A stretch of 64,000 nt of DNA, taken from NCBI GenBank assembly GCA_023525975.1, contig JAKNSE010000038.1, forward strand, positions 62,001 through 126,000, read 5' to 3'. Positions 1 through 10,601 of the stretch are shown one piece after another. This DNA comes from Smallanthus sonchifolius. Its lineage: Eukaryota > Streptophyta > Magnoliopsida > Asterales > Asteraceae. Position 1 is the stretch's first letter; the number at the start of each line of letters is the position of its first letter. The notes beneath the pieces were generated by a model. That model saw only the letters and a list, made by a program, of their open reading frames with translations, was not told the DNA's origin and ran no database searches. The position numbers and the translations under genes were made by a program.

Positions 1-599
1 AGCGCGTTTACTAAATTCATTTAACATTTCGTTATATAAATTCAAATTAACACTCTCGAACTACCAATTGATGATGTACCCATTGTATCATGTGGAGTCG
101 GAGTTGTACCACATTTGTGTAAATAAACATCAAATAAATCTTGTAAACATTTGTTAAAATATGTTTTTGTGCCTTGTGAAAAATGGATGTCTTCACTATC
201 CAAATTCAAAGCGTAAGTAATTCTATCAATCAACGTTTCAACCCCGAAAACATTTAGAGAGCGTTTTTGAGCGTTTAAAGAGCGGTTTTAGAGATTAGAG
301 AGTGTAGAAAGAGGTGTGATTAAACCTAAACACCCCCCACCTATTTATAGTGAATTATAGGTGAAAAAAGGCAAAAAAAAAACGGTCAAATTCGACCCTA
401 ACGGCTATAAAGCCGTTGAATAACGGCTAGATTTTAACACAGCGAAAAAACCGGTTTTCCGAACCGGTTCACACAAACAGGTCCTCAACCCGGTGGACTT
501 CATAATACTTTAAACCGGTTCATAACCGGCGGTTTTAGATTAACCCGAACCGGTTTGGACCGGGTAGAAAAAAAAACCGGTTTTTTTTGTACACCTCTA
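1..599 (-). mobile_element. hAT element, right-hand part of an internally deleted copy
   Basis: The minus strand at 42-233 encodes a hAT transposase piece (RICESLEEPER-like, region before the C-terminal dimerisation domain). It matches the same part of the larger copies at 56.6-57.2, 59.7-60.0 and 62.2-62.4 kb. Near 252 the coding sequence jumps straight to the 5' leader of the element, so about 1 kb of transposase N-terminus is missing, exactly as in the copy at 61342-62777. The last 170 bases hold many ACCGGTTT-type motifs and end at 599 in ACCTCTA, the inverse of the TAGAGG tip seen at 58823 and 61342. The left end lies outside the window. It is a non-autonomous relic in the promoter of the UGT gene. 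Confidence 0.85.
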
Positions 600-607
600 C
601 CTTCAAC
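600..607. repeat. 8-bp hAT target-site duplication (CCTTCAAC)
   Basis: CCTTCAAC directly follows the element tip at 599. The same octamer precedes the left tip at 58823 and follows the right tip at 62777. Eight-base duplications are standard for hAT elements, so this fixes the insertion point about 72 bases upstream of the first UGT ATG. Confidence 0.85.
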
Positions 608-653
608 CACATATGTTTCTTTCCTTTTTTGGTTTTTCCACACAAACACTTGA

Positions 654-660
654 TATATAA
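654..660 (+). promoter_or_regulatory. TATA box of the UGT gene
   Basis: TATATAA lies 20 bases before the ATG at 680 and 41 before the ATG at 701. With usual plant TATA-to-start spacing (about 30 bases), transcripts would begin near 685-690. This would exclude the ATG at 680 and favour 701. The same box is conserved before the second UGT copy. Confidence 0.6.
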
Positions 661-679
661 TAGCTACAGCCTACATGTG

Positions 680-1993
680 ATGAGGCCATCCTCCGCTGCA
701 ATGAAAATCCTGATCGTCGCCTATTCAGGCAAAGGCCACATCAATCCATCCCTCCGGTTCGCCAACCGCCTCCTCAAATTGGACGTCCATGTCACCTTCT
801 GCACCAGTCTCTCTGTCGTTCAACTCATCGACAAGGAAACCATCCCTCACGGCCTAACATTCGCCCCATTCTCCGACGGTCACGACGCCGGAAAACATCC
901 GAACACACCCCTGCAACAATTTATCTCCGATTTCGAAACACACGGTGCTTGTGCCGTCGCAGAAATAATCGCCTCTGCAAGTCAACCATTTGACTGTTTG
1001 GTGTACACCACCGTCATACCCTGGGCGGCGCGTGTGGCTCATGCGAACAATATCAAATCTGTTCTCCTGTGGTGCCAATCAGCCTCTATCTTGGTTAGTT
1101 ACTACTACTATTTCAATCAACATCATAGTTTGATATCCAGTAACAACAATAACCCGACGTTTCCGATCAATCTGCCGGGATTGCCACCGCTAACCATGGC
1201 TGATTTGCCTTCGTTTTTGCTGTCCTCTTGCCCCAAGGAACACGAGTTTCTAGTACCAGTTATGAAAGATCATATTAATGTACTGAAAATAGCACCAAGA
1301 ATACTTGTAAACACTGTTGGTGAACTTGAAATCGAATCAATTGACAAACTTGAGTTCCTTCCGATTGGGCCTTTACTTCCGTCATATTCACCGGACATCT
1401 TTGAGAAAACAGAGGATGATTATTACATCCAATGGTTAAACACACAGCCGAAATCGTCAGTGGTGTATGTTTCATTTGGAACAATAGCGACTTTTGGGAT
1501 GGAGCAACTGGAGGAGATAGCAAGTGGGTTGGTGGAGATTGGGCGGCCATTTTTATGGGTGATAAGAGAGGGTGAGCAAGCAGAAAAATTTAGCAAAGTA
1601 GAGGAATTGCAGAAGCAGGGGATGATTGTGGGGTGGTGTTCTCAGGCGGAGGTATTGAGTCACCAAGCGATTGGGTGTGTTGTGATGCATTGTGGGTGGA
1701 ATTCAACGGTGGAGGTGCTGGTGGCTGGTGTTCCTACGGTGGCGTTTCCACAGTGGTCGGATCAGGGGATGAACGCGAAGATGATTGAAGATGTGTGGAA
1801 AATAGGGGTGAGGGTGAAGAGGGAGGGAGATGGAGTGATGGAGGGGAAGGAGATGAAAAGGTGTGTGGAAATGGTGATGGAGGATCAAGAGATGAAGAGA
1901 AATGCAGAGAAATGGAGGGAGGTGATGAGAGAAGCTCTCAAAAATGGCGGACCATCCACCATCAACCTCCAAACTTTCTTGCATGATGTTTGA
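680..1993 (+). CDS. UDP-glycosyltransferase, family 1, UGT75-like
   Basis: This is probably a cytosolic enzyme that moves a sugar from a UDP-sugar to a small lipophilic acceptor such as a flavonoid, hormone or terpenoid. The reading frame is intronless, 437 residues from ATG 680 (430 from ATG 701), slightly short for the usual 450-480. The N-terminal acceptor domain has the catalytic-type His in GKGHINP (His20). The 44-residue PSPG sugar-donor box runs from Trp319 to Gln362, contains HCGWNST and ends in DQ; the final Gln usually means UDP-glucose. The box reads VVMHCGWN where VTHCGWN is usual. Overall pattern (PWAARVAH, YYYYFN, LPSFLLSS, LVNT, EDVWK.GVR) is that of UGT75 (anthocyanin 5-O- and crocetin glucosyltransferases). 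At the place where many UGTs have a helper Asp (..VYTT..PW) none is seen. The in-frame extension back to a TTG at 587 is hAT sequence and is not coding. The acceptor cannot be read from sequence. Confidence 0.92.
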   Translation: MRPSSAAMKILIVAYSGKGHINPSLRFANRLLKLDVHVTFCTSLSVVQLIDKETIPHGLTFAPFSDGHDAGKHPNTPLQQFISDFETHGACAVAEIIASASQPFDCLVYTTVIPWAARVAHANNIKSVLLWCQSASILVSYYYYFNQHHSLISSNNNNPTFPINLPGLPPLTMADLPSFLLSSCPKEHEFLVPVMKDHINVLKIAPRILVNTVGELEIESIDKLEFLPIGPLLPSYSPDIFEKTEDDYYIQWLNTQPKSSVVYVSFGTIATFGMEQLEEIASGLVEIGRPFLWVIREGEQAEKFSKVEELQKQGMIVGWCSQAEVLSHQAIGCVVMHCGWNSTVEVLVAGVPTVAFPQWSDQGMNAKMIEDVWKIGVRVKREGDGVMEGKEMKRCVEMVMEDQEMKRNAEKWREVMREALKNGGPSTINLQTFLHDV

Positions 1994-3159
1994 AACTGTA
2001 TACATGTATGATGTATCTATGTATGTTTAACTATTTATTAAGTAGTGGCCTTCATAGTTCATGCATAAAAACTTTCAAGTTAATGGCTCGTGCACTTCAA
2101 TTTACTCTACTTAATTCAAATATAAAATCCTATATTTATTTGGTTAATTATTTCACACATACATTCTGAAAGTTCATTAACGAATGGAATTTAGGAAAAT
2201 AAAACATTTACAAATCATTTACCATTTTTACCTTATTAAATGGAATTAGGTACAGTGAAATTGCGACTCAGAAAGGTTTCGTGAGTTGAAATTGTGGTCG
2301 AGATGAGAGGTATAAAACGGCAGATCATAGCGTATAAGTTGATGTGACCTCCAAACTTTCTTGCATGATGTTTGAAACTGTATCCAGGTAAGCCTCAAAC
2401 TTGAAAAACTCGTTAACACAACCACAAAGAGAAGGGAAGGGGAGACACTTTTGTCGTTGCTTTAACACTCGAGTCGGTTATGATAAAAGTGAGGTATACG
2501 AGAGAAGTTATGTAGTAATAGTGATCACCTCTTCAACGTTTCAACGTGATGTGTGATAGTTTATTTTTGGTTTACAAAGAAATTTACTAACAATTTAACA
2601 AAGGTTGTGATCAATTTTTGTAAATCCACAAGTAGATATATGAGCAAGAGTTGAGGAAAGTATCATTGCACAAACAAAAGTGTATATAAAGTGAAAGAAG
2701 CATCAAACCAATGGAATCAACATTTAGCATCAAGATTCATCTAGTCCACTTGTGTCTTCTTTCTGATCGTTCCCACCACTTTGGAGCCGCCAGTTATGGG
2801 GCGACAAACAATAGTTGCACCCCTCCTGCATCTAACCCTTATAACAGAGGTTGCTCAGTGTAGGAGTTGAGTAAAAGATACGGTTTGTTTCATAAAACAT
2901 AATGATTCAAATGCCTGGATGAAAAGAAATCTGGTAGAAAATACAATGAACTTCATTCATATTATGAATTTTACTTGAATCGGAGTTTCCATACTTCACG
3001 AACATTAGAAGATCCACCCCCCACCTCAGCAATCAGGCTAGCCACCCTGTGCATGCAATTTACAAAAAAAGCCATTAGAATTTCAACTTAAAGCTTTGAG
3101 ATTCATAGTTTGATACATATTACCCATGTCAACTTTTTCTCCTACATACTTTTATTTTT
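1994..3159. other. UGT 3' flank, no gene seen
   Basis: AT-rich sequence without a convincing reading frame. The only structure is a 37-base direct repeat: the UGT 3' end and start of its UTR at 1965-2001 recur exactly at 2347-2383. The rest probably holds the UGT 3' UTR and decayed spacer. Confidence 0.6.
2347..2383 (+). repeat. 37-bp copy of the UGT 3' end
   Basis: Identical to 1965-2001, which covers the last codons, the stop and the first UTR bases of the UGT gene. The two copies are 382 bases apart. It may be the footprint of a repair event or of a second, deleted UGT copy. Confidence 0.85.
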
Positions 3160-3330
3160 GAACGGCCAATAATTATTATAAGCCCGGTCACCCGGGTAAA
3201 CCCATTGGCGAAAGGCCGATTAGGTCCGCCTAGCCCCGATTTCCGATTGATGGTCCGACTAGGCCAAAATTACATAGGCATCCACCGATTTTCGATTAAT
3301 CCTTTGATTAATCCCAATTTTTAAAACACT
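3160..3330. repeat. Short dispersed-element-like segment
   Basis: The segment is rich in GATTAATC / CGATT motifs and ends at 3330 in TTTTAAAACACTG. It abuts the exact point where the LINE-like reading frame on the minus strand loses its family resemblance, so it looks like the end of an inserted element. No inverted terminus or target duplication was found at the left side, and the family is not identified. Confidence 0.35.
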
Positions 3331-4383
3331 GTCCACAATAAGACGAGGTTGAGAAATCAAGGAAACATGCATAACCGGAGGGGGAAGGATGGGATGTTTT
3401 GCCACCAATGCTTTCAAGGTGTCCTTACCGAAAGGCGCAACCCCCGAAGAGCATAATACTTTGACCGCAGCAGTGAAATGTCCATCCTTAACTTTCCGCA
3501 AACATTGTTTACAATTGGTGCACACTGCAGAATTATCGGACCCATGGACAACCTCATCACGACACGACGCCGTCGCTAAGGGTCGGGCAAAAAGCGATAG
3601 AATGATCTCATCGAAACCATCCCCATAGCCTTAAGCTGCCATCAACCACTAAATACTATGGCATTGCAAAGACTTCCTATTACCAGACCTGCACTCCTGA
3701 CGGTTAGAAGACCTGAATATACGCAATGTGCAACGTGGTAACAACAAAAGTCTCACCCACGCCTTGACAGACTCTGGCATAGCCGCCACTTTACCCAGAG
3801 CAGCAGCTAAGGCATAGGCAAACACCATACGACAACTTTGAGGGATACTTTTAACAGTTGTGATAGGAAGAGAGAAGACACGGTTAAAGAGAACCCCGTC
3901 CACCACTACCCCTCCTAGTGTGGCTTAGGAATCCCTACTATAAACTCCTCCGCATCTCCCGCAACCTATTTGAAACAGGCCATCCCATCCGCATGGTGGC
4001 ACGCCCCGATGGAGAGCATGTAAGCAAATACACAACCCGCACAGCCACTGGCCCGAGACCTTTAAATCCTCCCCAACCGCAATAAACAGATCATAATCCG
4101 TGGAGATCGCTTCCCATAAGGCCCCCTTCCGATCGTCCGATGACAAATGGAGCCGTTTGATATGCGCAACCAACCGAGAAAACCCCTTCAACCCCGTCGT
4201 TCCATCCGTGCAACAATAGAAACCCCTAAATGGACACGGCCAAACACACCTCAAGGAATAAACACCCACCTCCAAAGGTGGAGCCACACTGTTATCCATA
4301 ACCCGAGACATAACACCACCACCTGAAAAAACACCCCATGCAATGATACCCAACCAAAATCGGGCTACAACCCCCGAGATCAC
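3331..4383 (-). pseudogene. LINE-like retroelement ORF fragment, N-terminal half
   Basis: Three minus-strand blocks in the right order resemble the N-terminal half of plant non-LTR 'reverse transcriptase' polyproteins. First, a C2H2-like finger at about 4030-4260 (CPF....GL.GF..LVAHIKRLH). Second, 3649-3906 (VKSIPQSCR.., WVRLLLLPRCTL.., RSGNRKSLQ). Third, 3330-3525 (KQCLRKVKDGHFTAAVKVL.SSGVAPF). They lie in different frames with stops between them. No reverse transcriptase domain follows: similarity stops abruptly at about 3330. Assignment rests on recalled family motifs. Confidence 0.6.
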
Positions 4384-4509
4384 TCACAAACAAAGGAAAG
4401 AAAAACCTCACCACCCGACCACAGCCCCAAACTCCCAGCCCCTCCCCTACCGCACCTCCTACATAGTTACAAGATAACAAAAACAGATGGGTTGGATAAA
4501 AGGGAAGAA

Positions 4510-4810
4510 AACTAGTCAAAACTGGAAGTTTTAGACTAAAATGCCAATAGCCAAAAGATCAGGGACCACAGTTGTAAACGGCTAAAGGTTCAGGTGCTAA
4601 ACTGCCAATACCCAAAGGTTTAGGGGCCAAATTGTTAATTTTTGAAAGTTCAGGGCCTAATATATAAATAGCCAAAAGTTTAGAGGCTAAACTATCAATA
4701 GTCAAAAGTTTAGGGGCCAAACCGTGAATAGCCGTAAGTCCAATGACCAAACTGTCAATACGTAACAGTTTAGGGTAAAAAATTGTCAATAGCTGTAAGT
4801 GTAGGGTTAA
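4510..4810. repeat. 30-bp minisatellite, about 10 degenerate units
   Basis: Units of 30 bases follow the rough pattern of 'aact.tcaatagcc' then 'aaaagtttaggggcca'. Because the period is a multiple of three, the minus strand stays open (4559-4789) as a 10-residue repeat (LAPKLLTIDS-like). That reading frame is a by-product of the period, not a likely gene. Confidence 0.8.
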
Positions 4811-5157
4811 AAGTGATAGAGAGTTAAGGAACTTTCGTTCTAGGCGACACTAAGTTTCAAAATTCAAAATCTGATTTTGAATGGAAGAGGTTACGGATGT
4901 GGGGGAGGAAACAAATTGCCGGTGAACAACAGATCTGAAATAGGGGAGGAAACAAATCGTCGGTGAGGACAACAATACCTTGTGATCGGTGGATAGAGGA
5001 ATAGCAACACCGTTCCGGAGTCACCACCGCTACCGGAGTTACCGTTCCAGAGGTCAAAGACACGTGAATCACTGACTTTTGAGAGGGTGATCTTCTCCGA
5101 AGACACCATAGTGATCACCGCCACCGGAGTGGTGCCGTCGTAAGAAACGTGGATGAC
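4811..5157. other. Non-coding stretch, nothing recognised
   Basis: Moderately GC-rich sequence with short open frames on the minus strand and no family resemblance or clear repeat. It may be UTR or internal sequence of a decayed element. Confidence 0.4.
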
Positions 5158-5260
5158 GAGGGTAGGTCGGTACTCGGTGGGGCAAACGAAGAAGAAAGAC
5201 AATGAGATGCGGTTGAAGAGGGTGGGTCGGTACTCGGTGGGGCAAACGAAGAAGAAGAAA
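5158..5260. repeat. 60-bp tandem duplication
   Basis: The 43 bases at 5158-5200 recur at 5218-5260 with a few changes, a period of exactly 60. The block starts with GAGGGT(A/G)GGTCGGTACTCGG. Two units only. Confidence 0.8.
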
Positions 5261-6250
5261 AACAGTACCAACTAAGTAAGTTATATGAATTAAACACTAC
5301 CAACTATCTGATTTGGGTGAAACTGACTCATTAACACTAAGCTCTTATTCTTTAACTAACAAATTGAAACTTGGGTAACTTTGACCCAATAACACTATTT
5401 TTGTATTTTTCTCCTTTTTATGTTTTTTGTTTTAACTTCAACTACAAACATCCTTCTACTACTCTGACCTAATTGAATTACAACTCGCGGGTTTAAAAAA
5501 ATAAAAGGCTAAAAAGGCTAATAGGTTAAATTTATAGGTTTAACAAATGAAAGGATTAAATAAAAGAAAATCTAAGGGATAATGATTAGGTAGGGAAAAC
5601 AAAAAAAAGGTTTAAACAAAGGGGTTAAACATATCATGTTTGTGCAAAATTCTAGTTCATGGTCTCAACATGTATTAAAATGCAAGTTCTAAAATGATTC
5701 AACATCATGGTAAACACACAAGAAACGAAAGTGAGCAATTATTACTAAATATGTTTTAAAGCTCAAATTCTCACAAAAATGCGGAACAGGTATAGGTGAA
5801 CAACATGTAAATTTGTCCACTATCTAGCCTGTTACCCCTAGTTAGGCGATCATATCTGATTTATGTTTCTGAAAAAATGCTTGCTAAGAAAACTTTATTT
5901 CGCAACTTAAAGAACCAACCATGACTAAAGACCTAGACTTGTGCACTGGTTTAGAAATACCATCACGATTTACATTGAAAAACTCTGTTTTCATGCACAA
6001 TTGAACTGCTTTACGGACATTTTAAAAAAAAATCAAAATTTTCAAGCTTTTTAAACTTCCCCGCATCCCCACACTTAAACCTTACATTCTCCCCAATATA
6101 CATTTAGAGTTAAAAAATATGTATGGTTCAAAGGTCTTCACCATCCCATTCCCAATCAATGTTAAGCTGCTAAAACTACCCAGCTTGTAATAAGACTCAA
6201 TTCCCTCCAAAGACAAACAAATAAACACACCAAAAAAAAAGCTAGGGAAA
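5261..6250. other. AT-rich intergenic stretch, no gene seen
   Basis: No reading frame, RNA gene or clear repeat was found. Its right end runs into the gypsy-like remnant, so part may be untranslated sequence of that element. Confidence 0.5.
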
Positions 6251-7600
6251 GAGTACATGAACCTGATTATGTCTTCGTGGCACGGTCCTCATATGCGTAA
6301 AGCGAAATCATAAAACTCACTTTCGTAGGAATCACGGTTGTATTTAGTGTATGCAACAAACATTTTAAACCCGTCGGTAGTCCGAGTGGATGAGTGATGT
6401 CTCGTGAGAGTTTTTAGTGAAGACACCCAAAAATTTCCATGCTTGCCTCCATGAGCTTTCCCCACACTTGGGTGTTGCTATAGTGACAAATACTAAAACA
6501 AACAAACAAAAACAAAAACATAAAAATGCAGAAAAAACAAAAGGCCGGGTTGCCTCCCGGTTAGCGCTAAGTTTTAAGATATTCTGCCAGACCGTACCTG
6601 ATGTGTCTTTCACGGTGGTCGCATTGCACATTTACCTATCATGTTCCCAACAAAAGCTCGATACTTGATGTATCGGGTTCCTATGTGCTTTCTTATGATC
6701 AACATGTCTCTTGAATCCCTGATTGGCAGTTTAACTCCGCATTTGCCCACCGAGTTTCCAATGTATGCTCGGTAGTTGACATGTCGTGTCCAATCCTGAC
6801 TTTTCGTGATCGACATGTCGGCTGGATCGATGTGGGCCCACTTTTGAATAGACTGTTCGATGTCTTCCCTACTCACCTTCCTCTTCTTCGAACTCAAACC
6901 ATCCTCCCTAACTTCATCTATCGGTGTAACAACTATGGGCGGACAGTTAGGATTCACCTGGGTTACCTCACTCATCGGTTCCTTAAGAGGTGTCATGTCT
7001 TCATTCACATTTAAACATCCATATTCATACTCTGGAAGACCTAAAACCTCTTCTTCTACTCCATCACCAACAATGACCGATACCTAAACCACTTCTTCAA
7101 CAACTAGGGGAATTGGTGTAGTATTTTTCTCCACAACCGCTTCCCATGCTTCTATTCGTGCCCATTCCTTAGCTAGCTGACCAACTTGCTTGGATAATGC
7201 AATAACCGTTTCATCCCAGACTTCGTTGTCCTTTTTAATCTCCTTGAATGCATCATCATTCTCCTTCTTTATGCCCTGAATTGCTTCCATGAGAGCATCG
7301 AATTGGGACTTTCCCCATTCTTCACTACCTGAGGATCTACCATGTTGGTTACTTTGTTGATAACTACCTTGGTTGTATTACCCCTTTTGGTAACCGCCTT
7401 GATTATAACCATAATAAAAGTTCTGGTAATATTGACCACCTCCTTGTTGGTTATACCCTTGGAGGTTCTGGTTCATCTGGTTATAAGGATCATAGTATAG
7501 ATACTTTAGGGGTGTTTCCTCATCTTCATAGTTTGGTCTCACATATCCCTTTTTCCGCCTGTATTCATAACATCTCCTCTCACGGAAATTAATCATCAGC
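6250..7600 (-). mobile_element. Ty3/gypsy-like gag remnant
   Basis: The minus strand from 7596 to about 6610 reads like the C-terminal part of gag of Athila/Tat-type gypsy elements. It has an Asn/Gln/Tyr/Gly-rich stretch (NQGGYQ, YNQQGGGQYYQ) at 7378-7500, then a Lys/Glu-rich coiled segment with ALSKQVGQLAKEWAR at 7150-7290, then a charged tail at 6610-7008. Frames are broken between the pieces. Downstream on the same strand (6400-6560) is the GGTTGCCTCCCGGTTAGCGCT motif often found in such elements. No protease or reverse transcriptase is visible, so it is a fragment. Confidence 0.55.
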
Positions 7601-8640
7601 CCAGTTAATCCTTTTGTGCAGCCCGTACCTCACTCACTTAATCCAATAACATTTAATCTTTGGCCCAAGTTAGTGATTTTTAAGTAGCAGCCCATCAAAT
7701 TCCTTTTATTCTTTGTACGATATTTAACAGCCCAACAATTCCTAACTCAATTTATTTATTATCCATGAGTGCTTTAAATTAAATCATCCCTGCAACTGAA
7801 TGAAACACGTAATTATTTCTATTTTAATTTTTTACTTAAATTCATTTTAGGTTGTCAATAATACATAAACATGGTTACAAATTTGACTCGTTGACGATTA
7901 TCATCTCTTTTTCTATGTTTAGTTTATTAGACCAATTTAGCTCGTTTTCTTTAATATACCCTGAACATATATATACACTCAAAATAAATTGTTTCATACA
8001 TAAATAGGATTAAAAACATTTAATTATATATAACTAAGACGTGTAAATCAACCACTCATCAAAAATCCGTCCAAAGTGTTTAAATAAGCCAAATGGAATG
8101 ACACGTCATTAATGGTCCGGTGGTGGATAGTGGACCGCTACCACTTGCTTAGCGATCCGCCACGATCTTCCATCTCAGAATCTTCTCAACTCTTTCAACT
8201 TTTCTTCAGTCTTCGTCTTGGTCTCGGTTTTCTTCTCCAATATCTTCGTTTCTTCACCGAGAACTGCAAATCCAACACATAACAACATAAGTATCAAAAA
8301 CATATGAATTTGCTATCAAAACTCATTCAAATGTGGTGAAATATACGTGATAAACTTATGTGTTTTGCAACACATCTAAAAATTACTTTAGAAGTTTATA
8401 AAAATAAACGGGTTAAGCGGGTCAACTTGCGTATCTACTAGGTTGACCCTAACACAGCGCTTAGCTAAACGTGTATGCGGTTTGACACAAAACTGACCCG
8501 GTAGGGTTGGTCGTTAGACAAGTATTGGTAATCCTAGTTGCATACACGATTGCGAAACCATGTCCCATACCCGACCCAATGAGAGTACGCGATTGCTAAT
8601 TATTCGTCCACTATCGGGTATATCCGTTTGTTTGTTAAAA
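7601..8640. other. Non-coding stretch with short palindromes near 8130
   Basis: AT-rich and without a gene. At 8125-8165 there are motifs (GTGGACCGCTACCAC, AGCGATCCGCC) of the same palindromic type as the cluster at 13500-13960. This suggests that both derive from one repeat family. Confidence 0.5.
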
Positions 8641-8654
8641 GTAACCTGTTAGGA

Positions 8655-8860
8655 TTTCTGTTACTCTAGAACACCAAAGAAGAAACAATCAAGAATAAAA
8701 AACCAAACGATTATGGTGTTTATTCGAACTCAATTACGGATTACAACCTGAATTACAAGAATGAATCTATTGAAAACTGGATACAAGAAATATAACCTAA
8801 TCCCCTAATCATAACAACCGGGTAACTAACTAATTTGAAGTATTATAACTACAGCCCCTC
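8655..8860 (-). mobile_element. Possible copia LTR fragment
   Basis: Begins TGTTAGGA after GTAACC, as does the copia LTR at 55754 (GTAACCTGTTAGAAG), and has similar composition (antisense AT-rich LTR with ACAAGAA / CAATT blocks). No partner LTR or target duplication was found; a weak call. Confidence 0.3.
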
Positions 8861-9206
8861 AACTATGGTTATTAATAAATAACCCCCTGCACTTTGTTGA
8901 CTGCACTTATTGACCTTCCTCAATAGTTGACTCATGTTTGCTTGTTTATTAATATTGACCCGTTAATCTTGCACTCCATATAACATTTTCCATGTACGTG
9001 TCTTATTATTCTAAATATATCAAAATTAATGATGTATGAATGTGAAGTACTGCGAGACAAGGAGGGATAAAATGGTAATCTAGTAGATTTAGAGATGTTG
9101 TAAGCATTACATTTTTTATTTGAAGATTTATTATATACATTAAGAAAAAATATAGAGTAAATTACTATTTAAAGGAGATGTTTTTGGTTCTTTTTAATGT
9201 CCGAAA

Positions 9207-9908
9207 ACAGAGGTTGAAAAGGAGCAAATGAGAATGATACCATATGCATCAGTAGTTGGGAGCCTTATGTATGCTCAAGTCTGTACTCGTCCGGATATCG
9301 CTTATATTGCTGGAATGCTAGGCCGTTATCAAACTAATCCAGACCTTGATCACTGGAAAGCAAGTACTTCGATATCTGCAAGGGACGAAAGACTATAAAC
9401 TGACTTATAGAATAAGTGATAATTTAGAAGTGCTTGGTTATTCTGATTCTGACTTTGCTAAATGCAAAGATGACAAGAAATCCACTTCGGGGTATATCTT
9501 TATGTTAGCCGGCGGACCTATCTTATGGAAGAGTCATAAGCAACAATTAATAACAACATCCACTATGATGGCAGAATACATTGTTGTGTATAACGCAACT
9601 TATCATGGAATGTTGCTAAAGAATCTGATCACTGGACTCAAAGTAGTTAATTCCATTTCATGACCACTGAAGCTTTATTGTGATAACTCAGCTGCCGTTA
9701 GTTTCTCGAACAATAACAGTTCGACGGAGCTGTATTATATCTTGATACAAAGTACTTGTCCGTACGTGAGCGAGTTAAGGAAAATAATCTTTGTATTGAG
9801 TATATAAGTACTAAGAATATGCTTGCGGATCCGATGACTAAAGGTCTCCCACCTAAAGTATTCAAAGAACATGTTTCGAAGATGGGATTCTCTAAAGACC
9901 TTATTTAG
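9207..9908 (+). pseudogene. Ty1/copia pol remnant: end of RT plus RNase H
   Basis: Plus-strand translation shows the classic end of copia polyprotein. The pieces in order are YASVVGSLMYA..CTRPDIAY at about 9237-9305, then VLRYLQGTKDYKL, LGYSDSDFAKCKDDKKSTSGYIF, GGPILWKSHKQ (RNase H, 9361-9560), LYCDNSAAVSFS near 9675, and a final NMLADPMTKGLP..F..H at 9815-9870. Frames shift near 9355 and 9730, and there is a stop at 9661, so it is dead. Gag, protease, integrase and most of RT are missing. It is followed in the same orientation by an LTR at 10237. Confidence 0.85.
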
Positions 9909-10236
9909 CTACATATTGTACTTACTTGCGTTTAATAATGAAGTTTCCTCACTCATTTGAATTTGTTTGTCTCTAAATACGTTTATGCATGCCTAAAGAC
10001 GTATCGACAGTAATTATACAAATCAACGTTAAAAGGGCTTACTTGTCAATTTAATCCTAAAGTTTACTTAAGTTTTAAATTTGTGCTATAGTATGATTAA
10101 TGGAGGTCTTGAGTTGAATGTTGATTCAATGACTATTTTTCTCTGCTATAGTTACAGTTTAGAACTAAAAAGAGTATTAAAATCTACATACTTATGTAAT
10201 GCTCATAATGAATGATCACTCAGCCAAGTAGGAGAA

Positions 10237-10601
10237 TGTTCGACTCAGGTTTTATTAAGTATGACCAATGTGATTATTTATCTAATTATTAAATTGATCA
10301 ATTGATTTATTTATTATTAACCTATGGCTAGTAATTAGTTGATGAGCCTAATTACTCTTAATGGGTCATTAATGGGTTTCTCATTCGGTGTACATATATA
10401 TAGAGAGATAATTAGAGGGATTTGACGAATCAATCATTTTATCACCACTAACATCAAATTCATCCCTCTCTCTCCCAAACTCACCTTAGCCATCTTAACC
10501 ATACACCGTAAACGGAAACCTGATCCTTATCAGAGATCATGTCGTCTTCCCTCGCATCGGTTAGCTTATCAGGTATGATTTATATTATTGTTTTCCATTA
10601 A
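10237..10601 (+). mobile_element. Copia 3' LTR (end uncertain)
   Basis: Lies downstream of the copia pol remnant. A purine-rich tract (AAGTAGGAGAA) is followed at 10237 by TGTT, the usual start of a copia LTR. A promoter-like TATATATAG is near 10392. The first plausible TAACA end is at 10601, giving about 365 bases. No second LTR was found to prove the borders. Confidence 0.55.

Noticed and set aside
587..679. N-terminal extension of the UGT to a TTG at 587
   Set aside because: It starts inside the hAT tip and crosses the target duplication and TATA box; UGTs begin close to the GKGHINP motif.
854..1550. Minus-strand frames opposite the UGT (also 1703-2005, 63032-63256 and 63453-63728)
   Set aside because: They are shadows of the UGT reading frame caused by its codon composition.
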